From: Macrocybe gigantea
Lineage: Eukaryota > Basidiomycota > Agaricomycetes > Agaricales > Callistosporiaceae
Length of the DNA stretch: 64,000 nt
Direction: 5' to 3'
Assembly: GCA_011319805.1 (NCBI GenBank)
Contig: SJRY01000217.1
Coordinates: forward strand, 1-64,000
The notes under the pieces were generated by a model. The model was not told the DNA's origin, did not search any database, and worked only from the letters and a program-made list of their open reading frames with translations. Below are positions 53,055 to 62,246 of this stretch, in pieces (position 1 is the stretch's first letter; every line of letters begins with the position of its first letter). Position numbers and translations under genes: made by a program.

Positions 53055-53461
53055 TACTGACTGGGTGGAGATGGCACAAGTCCGAAACGCTCGCCTGGTC
53101 ATATAAGGTGGAACATGCCACCTGATGACGCGGACGGGAGGGATTGAATGCGGTATGCATGCTACATCCTGCATGGCAAAGATAAGAGGCTCGATTACGT
53201 TTAGAGAGTATGCTGGCAAGGGACGTACTTGAATGTTCCCCTCCTCGAGGTCCTCCCTAAGCTGCATGTATGGTGGTGCTTTATCATCATGCGTTCGGGT
53301 TATCTGACCTACTTGGGCGTCATTGACCCATTTATCCTCCTCATTGTCCGTTAACTTCTCAGACAGTCACTTCATTTCATGACATTCAAGTTACTCAGGT
53401 ACTATCTAATGTAAATCGACGCCTAACTACAATGGGATGGCAACTTGGTACACTATGAGGA

Positions 53462-53672
53462 GGGATGGTGGTGGTAGCGGACGAGGAGTGGAAGCGTGCG
53501 AAAGCGGAGTTGGGCGCATCATAGGGTAGTGGGAAGTTGAAACGTCGGGTATTGCCCGGGACCGAGTCCCGACTCGGGCAATACCCGACGTTTCAACTTC
53601 CCACTACCCTATGATGCCGCCCAACTCCGCTTTCGCACGCTTCCACTCCTCGTCCGCTACTACTACCATCCC
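53462..53672. repeat. Long inverted repeat (hairpin) between the two divergent hAT genes
   Basis: Arms 53462-53558 and 53575-53672 (97 and 98 bp) are complementary except for two mismatches and one single-base gap; the spacer is 16 nt and itself contains CCGAGT/ACTCGG. It lies between the 5' ends of the transposase and the SPT5-like gene. No target duplication flanks it, so it is more likely an inverted duplication within the transposon than an inserted MITE. Confidence 0.9.
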
Positions 53673-53866
53673 CCTTCGTGGTGTGGTCGTCCACTCCCGG
53701 TAAGTCAACGTTCGTTCTAGTAGTCAGTAAATAGTTATTGCAATGAAAATGAGTGAGAAAAAAAATGAAAGGCAAAGAAGAACGCGTGAAATCAGTCATT
53801 GCACGACGTACGCGTCGTTCGCAATGATCATTGCCGTCGTTTTACCCATCGGTTTCGTGCGGCAGG

Positions 53867-56420
53867 ATGCTGATAATGATTCTTAGCCTCTACGCCGCAC
53901 TCAAAGTTGCCGCAATGCCCCGATACGTTTCAGACGCAGCTTTACGATTCTTCGACGTTGAGGCGGAGGTGGACGACCAAAATGACAGTGATGATGAGGA
54001 GGAGGACGATCTTGGTGAGCTGGACTGACTCTGTGAAATGACACAAGATAACTATTCTATCTCCAGACGACTTCATAGACGATATGATCCCTGATGTGCA
54101 AACTGGTCCCTCCGCACGCCGGTTACCGGAGGACAATGAAAACGAGGACGGCTTTGAAAGCCTGCTGTCGCGCATCGCACAGTACGCGCATCAACCTCGA
54201 AATACGTCTCTGTGTCCGCTGGACGAAGAAATCAGTGTGGGCGTTCCGTTGGAGGGCATATTGAAAGACGATGACTATCCATTATGGCGTATTCCTTGCC
54301 GCGTAAGTGGACCTTAAGCATTTCGATGGCTACTAACGTTCTCTGTGTAGATTGGCGTGGAGGATCAGGCGTTGATGTCGTTATTCCTGGCAGCCAAACC
54401 TGAGCATCAACTCCGTGCTGCTTTCCATAGGGGTCTACCTCGCGGCTCCATCTATGTAGAAGCAACGATGAATCAAGCCCTCCGCCAGCTCCTCAAAATA
54501 ATCCCAGGTGTTTCTCATCGTACCCTGGAAATCAACGCAAAGCAGATCGACGTAAAGGATTGGCAGCGGACCTTGACGGTATTGGAGCCTGTGGATACTC
54601 CTACAGTCGGGTCATGGGTGAGGGTTCTCCGGGGCCGGTACAAGGGCGACGTAGGCTTAATCCGCAACTGTGCCGGCCCCTTCGTAGGTGTCTTGCTGAT
54701 ACCTCGCCTGACTTTCAACGATCCGCCCCACCCGAAGAAGAGGAAACGATCAACTATTCCTCCCGTCCCCAAGCTATTCGATCCCTCCGCTCTCCCCGAA
54801 CGCTTACACCTTCGGCTCAGGCACATGGAGGAGGATCAAGTATTCCAGCTTTGTGGTGTGAATTTGGAACACGGACTCCTGTTGAAGGACTTCGACTCTC
54901 ATTCCGTGACTCGTGCTGACGTTCACTTGTCCAGTGAGGCGTTTCTGACATACCATGTCAGCGGTCATCCGGCGGTCCAGACTGCCAAGTTCATATGTCC
55001 CGCAGAGTGGAAATTTGCAGAGCAGGAAATTGTCGACGTCACATCCTCAGGCAAGCGAGGAACTATTCGCTCTCTTTCTGAGAATGGCGTTGAAGTAGAT
55101 TTGGAAAATGGGGAGGGCTTGGTCAACGTTCCCTGGCGTGATCTTCGCAAAGCGATTGTGGCAGGAAATTTCGTTGAAATGACGGGCGGACCACGTATAG
55201 GCCAAAAGGCGTGGGTCGTGGGCGTGGTTGATACAACTGTGCACCTTCTTGAGCAGCCGGATGGCCTGGCACAATCCATGGGGAGCAACTTAGTTGTAAG
55301 GACGCCTGCGATATTTCTATCACTATTTCTGATATCTTTCCCAGTCGTATTCCATGCACATCAATTGCCTAAGGATTATTGAGCCAGAAAATCTGCTAAA
55401 CCCGCCACCGCCGCGCGAAACGACGCAGGACCGAGAGTACATTCCATGGAGGGGACGTGAGGTGTTGATAACGAAGCAGCACCACTCCATGAAGGGCGCT
55501 CGCGCTATGGTCCAGGACGTCATATGCGATGAATCTACTGCAAGCGGCATCAAATTAGTTGTCCAACTTCTGCGCTTCAATCCCGCCGCCCCATTTCAAA
55601 ACTACATGTTCGATTATGACGACGTGGTTGATCCACCGTAAGTTCTGGTTGCATTGGCATAAGTCCTTGCTGATTCGAATCTAACAGGTCCGGTCAAAAA
55701 CTTTTCACCTGCCTTCCACATGGCAATCCTCGATTTAAGCCTCGCAATCACCCCGAGGCATCAAGCTCTTCTCATTCACTGGCCCCACCCACACTTGGGA
55801 TGACAGGTGGTCAAACACCGATGCCAAACTTTGGCTTGTCGAGCCCAGCCTGGAATCCCAGCGCGTGGATGCCCTATTCACCTCTCCCTGCACTGACTCC
55901 GCGACAACCTGCTCCCAGCCTGCATCCCAGTTCCACAAGCCAACAATCCGAGGCGCAGCATTTTTTGCTCGATCCACGTCTTGTCGGTCGTATGGTACGG
56001 GTCAAGGTGAACGGCGGCGGATACAACAAGAAGCTGGCAATCTCGATTGTATCCGATGAAAACGGCAATGTCTCTCTGCGACACCAGCACTACAAAACGT
56101 CGGAAAATATCCCAACGCAATGGGTTACGGTTGAACCGGCTCATCCAACTCGCGACAACGGTCTTTTAGTGGTCGTGAGAGGCGAGCACCGAGGTAAATA
56201 CGTGCGTCGCATCCATCACCGGTATGATGATGACACGGCAATCATCCGGTGCGCCGTCATGAACCGAGACGAGAGCGGCGAGGACAGCCTGTCAGGAGAG
56301 ATAGTCGAGTTGACTTCTGCGGACTTATGCCAGGGTTACGAGACGCCAGAGCAAAAAAAGATTAACGATGGACTTATGCAGGCAATGCGCACCGAAGCTC
56401 GAAAGTTACGTGCCAAATAA
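53867..56420 (+). CDS. SPT5-like transcription elongation factor (NGN and KOW domains), transposon cargo
   Basis: Spt5 clamps RNA polymerase II through an NGN domain (bound by Spt4) and KOW domains. Start is 53867 or, more likely, 53915 (MPRYVSDAALRFFD). An acidic N-terminus (DDEEEDD) is followed by an intron from about 54014, then PLWRIPCR-IGVEDQALMSLF and RGSIYVEATMNQALRQLL (NGN). KOW1: VGSWVRVLRGRYKGDVGLI then IPRLTFND. Further KOW-like segments: REVLITKQHHSMKGARAMV, VGRMVRVKVNGGGYNKK, GLLVVVRGEHRGKYVRR. A vestigial CTR-like stretch is GLSSPAWNPSAWMPYSPLP. Stop at 56418-56420; five or so introns; no obvious frame breaks. Sequence is diverged from canonical Spt5, so it is a paralogue, not the housekeeping copy. 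Role within the transposon is unknown. Confidence 0.85.
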
Positions 56421-56559
56421 TAGCTGTCAATACTACATCTAATTTCTAGGACTACGATACCACGACATTTAGTATTACCATAATTCTTGGAAGTATACAC
56501 GTAATCTAATGTGCATTTTTACTTTTTCTTCTCTGGAATGCCCAGCTCCATCAGTTCAG

Positions 56560-56701
56560 CGGCTGTAGTCGACTCCAACCGACTTGGCAAACGAGCCGCG
56601 GCTGTTCGGTTCCCCTGAGCCGACGTTAGCGGTTATTGCCGATCCGGCTCGGCTTCGGCTTGGCCCCAACTCGGCTCCGGTTCTTAGTCGGTTCCGAGTT
56701 G
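56560..56701. repeat. hAT right subterminal repeats
   Basis: Dense GAGCCG/CGGCTC and CCGACTT variants immediately inside the right TIR, mirroring the left end. Confidence 0.6.
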
Positions 56702-56718
56702 GAGCCGCGGCAACACTA

Positions 56719-56726
56719 GTGGTAGT
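56719..56726. repeat. hAT target-site duplication, right copy
   Basis: GTGGTAGT, identical to the left copy. Confidence 0.95.
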
Positions 56727-58306
56727 GCTAGAATGGGTGCTGAGGTTATATGTCGGATCAGTTCTTTGAAAGCGCCTTGTTGCTTGTCTGTCCACTGGAA
56801 TGTTTTGTTTCCAGTCAACTCCGTCAGGGGTTTAGCGACCTTTGCATATCCCTTGATGAATCGTCGGTAAAAGTTCGTGAATCCCAAGAACTTTTGTAGT
56901 TCTTTCTTCGTCTTTGGGGTTGGCCAGGATTGTACAGCTGTGATCTTTTCTGGTTCCATTTCTACCTTCCCTTCTCCTACGATGTATCCTAGTACTGGGA
57001 CTTTCGATGATTCCCAGACGCATTTCGGTCCTTTGATGAATAGGTTGTTCTTGTTCAGTATTTCCATGACTTCTATGGTGTTCTTTTGGAGTTCCTCTCG
57101 TGTTCGTCCGATGATTATGATGTCGTCCATATAGATTATGCACACTCTTCTTCGTATTTGGTCTTGGAAGAGGCTCGCCATCATTCGGCTAAAAGTGCCT
57201 GGTGCATTGCACTGCCCAAAATACATGACTGTCAGTTCGAAGAGTCCTCTTGCTGTTAGGAAGGCTGCCTTCCATTCGTCCCCTTTTCAGATGTGCACGT
57301 TATTGTATCCCCAGATGATATCGATCTTGCTAAAGTACTTTGCTCCTTGTAATATGTCAAGGAGCTCGCTGATGCATGGTAGTGGGAACTTGTCCTTGAC
57401 CATATATTTGTTTATCTCCCAGTAGTCTTGGATAAGTCGTTTGCTTCCATTCTTCTTGTTGCGAAAGAAGCAGGGTGCTGCGTAAGGCGATTTCAATGGG
57501 TGTATTTTTCCTGTTCGTAATCCTTCCTCGACGAAGGCATCTAGTTCCTCTAGTTCTTTCTGTGTCATCGGATAAACCTTGCTCGGTATCATTTTGGGTG
57601 CATCCTTCGTTAAGTTTATTTCATGGTCCCATTCTTTGTGGTCTGGTAAGCGATCAAAGTTCTTCTCCTTGAAGAGGTGTTTGAATCTGATCAGATATAG
57701 GGGTATCTGGGTTCCTGTCTTGTCACTGGCTGTGGTTTTCGCTGATTCAGCCACCTTCTGTATCTTAATCGTCTGGTGGTTTATTTTGCACGTTTTAGGG
57801 CATCTGTCGAAGACAACTTCTCCTGTCCTCCATTTGATTGTTGGGTTGTGGTAGACAAGCCAGTCATGTCCTAGTAGCATGTCGGTTTTTCCGATGTCAA
57901 GTACAATGGCTTCCATGTGCTCCTTGTGTCCTTTAATGTTGATGTGGACCTCCGCTACTCGGTCTGCTGTTTTCTGGCAGTTGGGTGATCCGTCTGCATT
58001 TATGATGGGAATCTTTTTGATCTGTCGTGTCTTCAGTCCTGTTTTTGCTACTATCACGGTGTTGATGCAGGTCCTATCCGCTCCGCTATCGACTTCCGGT
58101 GTTATCGTTGTGATTCCTTTTCGTATTCATATCCTTGCTGGTACTGCGAGCTCTTTCCTCTTTGGTGGTTTGTCCCCTTGGATGGTTTTCCTTGGTGCTT
58201 CAGATCGCTTGGCGGAAATGGTGTATTTCAGAGTATGGGATGATCTACATCCGGTATCGAAGCGAGTCTGTTTCAGTTGTATGGGTCGCGATTTAGCACC
58301 TCCTAG
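56727..58306 (-). pseudogene. Element 3 pol, 5' part: protease and reverse transcriptase
   Basis: Protease EVDSGADRTCI (active-site D-S-G, about 58080-58110) and LLGHDWLVYHNP. RT: KVYPMTQKELEELDAFVEEG, SPYAAPCFF, YFGQCNAPGTFSRMM, YMDDIIIIGRTREEL, PVLGYIVGEG, LGFTNFYRRFIKGYA. The RNase H begins and is cut by the hAT after ILALPL. In-frame TGA codons at 58273, 58127 and 57287 (TCA on the plus strand) occur where Arg is expected. Apart from these stops the frame is open. Confidence 0.87.
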
Positions 58307-59445
58307 TCAGACCCTTCGGCAAAACCCTCTTTGTCAGAGCTTTCTTCATCCTTGTCTTCTTCGTCCTCTCCTTCTTCTTCTTTCACTTCTCTGACCTGGG
58401 ATTTTCCTTTCTTCTTCTTCTTGCAGTTTCGTGCATAGTGTCCCTTTAAGCCACAATTGAAACATGTGACATTTGCTGCTCCCTTTCGTGGTTCCGGGCA
58501 GTTTCATGAGAGGTGTCCTGGTTTATTGCAGTTGAAGCAGTTGTTGCTTCATACTTTGTCAACTTCCATGGCCTGTCCTGCTCCTCGGCTTGGATTTCCG
58601 GCCTTGCGCTGATTGCTTGTGAATTCTCCTCTCATCACATTTCTGTGTTCATTGATGTTTCGTCCAATCGCTCGAACTGTCTTGATATATTCATCTCCAT
58701 CTGTTGGAAGTGTGGAGATCGAGTGTATGGCTTCTGCTGTCCTTCGGTTTAAGCTCTTCTCGAGTAGGAAATGAGGGGCTGTTCCTGTCATTCCTGCTTT
58801 TCCTGCGAGGTCTACGAATTCATCCAGAAATTCGTCGATGGGTCAGTTTCCCTGTCTGATGTTGAATAGTTTGCTTCCTGCTTGTGATGGCAACATGATG
58901 TTGCTGAATCGTGTCTCTATCTCGGTTATGAAGTCAGCCCATGTGCTTTGGTTGGTAGTGGTGTCAATCTTCTTTGATGCCCAGTGGGCTCCGGGTCCGT
59001 CGGTCATTCTAGACAGGACCGCTCCAATCTTCTGTGTATCTGTGAGGTCCCCATGTGTGGTTATGTAGAGTTTCATCTTTCTCCACCAAATATCGAAGGA
59101 TGTTTGATCTCCTGTAAAGGATTTCGGGTTGGCGATGATTCCCTTGTATTCTGTCATCATCCTTTGGGGGTTTTCTTTGTCGTTCTCTTGGTCTTGGCTT
59201 TCCTGTTCCTGGATCTGTTGTTCTTGGGTCTGCTGTCCTTGTACTTGGGCTTGCTGTTCTTGGAGCTGTTTCTGTCTTCGCTCCTCTCTCTGTTCTTTCC
59301 AGTAGTCTAGGTCGACTCCTGCGATTCTACAAGCTTGTTCAAAATCAGCCCACTCTGCGGCGGTCGGTCCGTTTGTCTTTGGTAATCCTTTTCGCTCCCT
59401 CCACCGATAGTATTCGTCCCAGTCGTTGTTGCTTACTTTCGCCAT
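58307..59445 (-). pseudogene. Element 3 gag with two zinc knuckles
   Basis: Starts MAKVSNNDWDEYYRWRERKG, has a Gln-rich coiled-coil stretch and a capsid region (GDQTSFDIWWRKMKLYITTH), and ends with two knuckles, CFNCNKPGHLS-NC and CFNCGLKGHYARNC, then an acidic Glu-rich tail. TGA stops at 58843, 58549, 58504 and 58307 (TCA on plus) sit at expected Arg, for example inside the first knuckle. Confidence 0.8.
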
Positions 59446-59463
59446 GGTGGTGCGATTCTTTTC

Positions 59464-59889
59464 TTATGCAGTGCTTCGGTGGATCGGTCCTCTGAAGGGG
59501 TTCGGCGGTTTCATTCCTGTGTGTCCTTGACTCTGGTGTCGTTCTCGTTGGTTCTGTCGTACGCTCTGTGCGTCGTGCCCTCTCTGTATCAGTATGTCTT
59601 CCTCCTGTGTTCGGCGATTATAGTTCTCAATCTGTTGTCACCTAAAGTCTCGGGCTTGTGTTCGTTCTTCTCTCGTTTTCTTGCGGATGGGTTCGTCCTC
59701 TTCTTCGGCAAGAAGATTCTGGTCTGACCACAGCTCTTCTGGGCTTATCCCGTATTCTCCTTCTAGAAAAAGTTCTGCAATGAGTTGTGCTGCTCCTTCA
59801 CTGAGGATCTCAGTGGGCTCGTCTGTGGTGGTGAAGGCAAACTCTCTCAGAAATGCCTGTTCTTCGTCGTCGCTACTTGGTGTAGGCAT
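59464..59889 (-). pseudogene. Small acidic open frame upstream of element 3 gag
   Basis: MPTPSSDDEEQAFLREFAFT onward, acidic then Arg-rich, about 140 residues if the TGA at 59638-59640 is read as Arg. It ends at TAA (59464-59466) 18 bp before the gag ATG in the same frame. No domain recognised; it may be an independent pre-gag protein. Confidence 0.45.
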
Positions 59890-60126
59890 GCGCTCTCTCT
59901 TTCATTTGTTTGGATTGCTAGTGTCTCTGCGGGTGGCGTGGACTGTCTCTGCGAATGGCGTGGACTGCAATGCCTGGTCTACTTCTCTGAGCCAAGTGCT
60001 CTCGTCGCTCGTGCTAGTGCTCGCTGGGTCGGCGACCGCTTGTCATTGAATGTTGATCAAGTCTTTGATAAAGTGTGACGTGGTGTGTGTGTGAGTCTGA
60101 GCGAGTCTCGACGAGGCTTAATATCT

Positions 60127-60446
60127 TGTTAGGCTAGACGAATCTCAGAAGGACTCGGGCAGACTAAGTGTGAGAGTGGTCTTGAGATGATGGCAAAAGG
60201 AATATTAAGCCTAGCATTACTGGTACATCTGGGAGTCCTTATATACACTACAGTACTCGAGCACGGACCATGGGCTGCGCAATGCTGTGGACTGCGGATG
60301 AGTGAGACTGGAAGGAGATGACTCAGAATGACTAGGGAAGTGGGATGACTCGATGGCTGCGTGCTGCGCAGCATGACGGGGGAGATAAGGGATGTGGGAA
60401 AGATAAGATAGGAAAATGAATGGTCCTTTAAGCGATGTCTGTAACA
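60127..60446 (-). repeat. 5' LTR of element 3 (320 bp)
   Basis: Same length and near-identical sequence to 46416-46735. On the minus strand it is followed by AGATATTAAGCC; no standard tRNA primer site is recognisable. Confidence 0.9.
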
Positions 60447-61114
60447 TGAAGAAGGTCAAGGACTTTTACCGAAAGCAGGCCGAGGCCCGTGCCGAGATCA
60501 TCCTCAATGTCTCATCATCCCAATTAGTCCATTGCAGTCCCGCGGACCCTTACGTCATCTGGACCAATCTGACAACCATTCATACAGCCCAAGGCCATTC
60601 CACCATGCTCGCTCTTCGCTGTCGTCTTCACCATATCCATTTCGAGAAAAACGAGACCATGTCTGCTTATGTATCCCGCATTCGTCACATCAGTTTCTTG
60701 CTTGACCAGGCCGGAGTTCCTGTTTCAGAAGAAGATATGATTCTCGTGATCACCGCCGGACTTCCCCATTTGTACGACAATCTTATCGTGTCGCTTGATG
60801 TCCTCGCTGATGAAGATTACAAATTGTCGACTATTATCACACATCTCAATAATGAGTATGAACGTCAACACATGTATTCGTTCTCATCTCGCATCGTCGA
60901 ATCCAAAAATGATAAAGCCCTGTCTGCCGTTCACATGCTGTCATCGAAACCAGCCCCGAAGCTCACCCACATCACGTGCTTCTCCTGTGGGGAGAAGGGC
61001 CATTATCAGGCCAATTGCCCAAATCGTGCGCCCGGATCATCATCTGCCAAACATGTCGAACATGCCGTCGCCGCTGCCAAAGTATCCAATTCTGATTCCG
61101 ATGAAGGCCTCTAG
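60447..61114 (+). pseudogene. Ty1/copia gag fragment (N-terminus missing)
   Basis: UBN2-type copia gag: LRCRLHHIHFEKNETMSAYV, LITAGLPHLYDNL-like segment and knuckle CFSCGEKGHYQANC, stop at 61112-61114. It starts abruptly at the LTR edge of element 3, so the first part of gag is lost. No protease, integrase or RT follows; the sequence goes almost straight to a copia-type LTR start. Confidence 0.8.
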
Positions 61115-61168
61115 GCTTGCGGGGGAGTACCGCAACCCATGAGGATTGGCGTTGCGCTTGCAGGGGAG

Positions 61169-61388
61169 TGTCGGAATATGACCGTGATGCCAATGTCACT
61201 TGTCATGCCGATGCTGCGCCCGCCGCCATCCGCTGGCTAAAATAAAAGGAAGAAATTTTTTATTTACTAATTTAGAGTACAAACTGTGTATTTAAGCACC
61301 CGAAAATCATAGAGTACGGGCGTGTGTTTGCCCACCCGCCAATCGTCTCTCTTCGTTGCCGCGTCGTCATCCTCGGCTAATTTTATCA
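61169..61388 (+). repeat. Copia 3' LTR, truncated
   Basis: TGTCGGAATATGACC follows a purine tract (CAGGGGAG), the typical start of a copia 3' LTR. It is cut at about 61388 by a gypsy LTR fragment. Confidence 0.55.
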
Positions 61389-61539
61389 CAGCCCATGGTC
61401 CGTGCTCGAGTACTGTAATGTATATAAGGACTCCCAGATGTACCAGTAGTGCTAGGCTTAATATTCCTTTTGCCATCATCTCAAGACCACTCTCGCACTT
61501 AGTCTGCCCAAGTCCTTCTGAGATTCATCTAGCCTAACA
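61389..61539 (+). repeat. Partial LTR of the element-3 family
   Basis: The last 150 bp or so of the 320-bp LTR (CAGCCCATGGTCCG...CTAACA) in plus orientation, near-identical to the end of the solo LTR at 47683-48002. Confidence 0.88.
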
Positions 61540-61774
61540 ATGGTTCAACAATGCCCTGGGAGCGATAGATGGAACTCACTGAACACCATTTGTTCTGACA
61601 GGTCTTGACAGTTTTTGTGGGGCTGCACTCGAGCAAAGGAGATATATGCTCAAGAGCATGTTGAAACATGGCCTTCTTGAAGTTGCCACCATCACCTGCT
61701 TCAGCCTTGTTGTTGATGAGAAAGTCAATCAATGCTGTTTCTTCTGCAACTGTCCAGATAGTAGAAGCTGCCAT
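61540..61774 (-). pseudogene. SANT/Myb-like DNA-binding domain gene, truncated by an LTR
   Basis: MAASTIWTVAEETALIDFLI at 61774, then HISPLLECSPTKTVKTCQNK. The trihelix/SANT-like fold with W-T...C-x-N-K-W is typical of small fungal genes related to Harbinger-associated Myb proteins. A GTGAGT donor may follow NKWCS. The coding sequence runs into the LTR at 61539 and the rest is missing. Confidence 0.55.
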
Positions 61775-62246
61775 GGTGAGGGATGAAGGCGAAGAGGCTT
61801 GATCACCCACGACGCACCTCAAAAACGGGGCCCGACACACTGATTCCGCACTGCTGAGGGTGTGGGGGAAGTGAGACTGATAATCGAGTCACGCCCGTTA
61901 GCGATCTACCCATTCCGGCAGGTGTGGGAATAATACAGCTCCCATCAATAATCATAATATGCTCGTATTCTGGCTACCGAACAGACCCTAATATTACGGA
62001 CATTTTGCTGATGACTTGTGAGTGACTGAGGCAGAAAGATAGAGAGACACTCACAAGCCTATCAGGCATAAAACTGAATTCTCATCATGCATAGTCATAG
62101 GCCACATTCACACTCTGCTGTGGCCTCATCATTCAAATCCTCACCATTCATTATAATGCTGGTATCACAAACAATATATTCTACATGAAAACACAAGGAT
62201 CATAGCCGTCGTCTAGAAAGCCCACCATATATCGATATTCTGATGA
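61775..62246. other. non-coding stretch
   Basis: About 470 bp with no supported gene: upstream of the SANT-like remnant and the 3' flank of the kinase gene. Confidence 0.5.

Larger units (their letters stand above)
49542..56718. mobile_element. Complete hAT transposon (7,177 bp) carrying an SPT5-like cargo gene
   Basis: Terminal inverted repeats of 17 bp, TAGTGTTGCCGCGGCTC at 49542-49558 and its complement at 56702-56718, with the 8-bp duplication GTGGTAGT outside. It contains a hAT transposase (minus) and a divergent SPT5-like gene (plus), separated by a long inverted repeat. Both subterminal regions (about 150 bp) are packed with CGGCTC/GAGCCG variants, like the transposase-binding repeats of Ac-type elements. 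It sits between the RT and RNase H of element 3 and its excision restores the host frame (ILALP to QTEGKF). CpG is abundant, unlike in the host element, implying a recent arrival. Confidence 0.93.
46416..60446 (-). mobile_element. Ty3/gypsy chromovirus, element 3, interrupted by a solo LTR and a hAT transposon
   Basis: 320-bp LTRs at 60127-60446 (5') and 46416-46735 (3'), both TGTTACAG...CTAACA in minus orientation. Removing the hAT (with one target copy) and the solo LTR (with one target copy) leaves about 6.5 kb with the normal order: small acidic frame, gag, protease, RT, RNase H, integrase, chromodomain plus extension. Flanking 5-mers (CTCTT left, TGAAG right) do not match, so the ends have been reshuffled. 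In-frame stops are TGA at expected Arg codons. A polypurine stretch (CAGAGAGGGTGA on the minus strand) precedes the 3' LTR. Confidence 0.9.

Noticed and set aside
53462..53672. The palindrome as an independent MITE or foldback insertion
   Set aside because: No target duplication or recognisable TIR ends flank the arms.
53867..56420. The SPT5-like gene as the organism's housekeeping SPT5, by chance next to a hAT
   Set aside because: It lies within perfect TIRs and target duplications, has a reduced CTR, and the whole unit interrupts a retrotransposon.
46773..59640. TGA decoded as arginine or another amino acid (genetic-code change)
   Set aside because: Host genes in the window (CYS4, SRPK-like, GH43 B, SPT5-like) end at normal stops, and the TGA codons are confined to decayed retroelements; CpG deamination is simpler.
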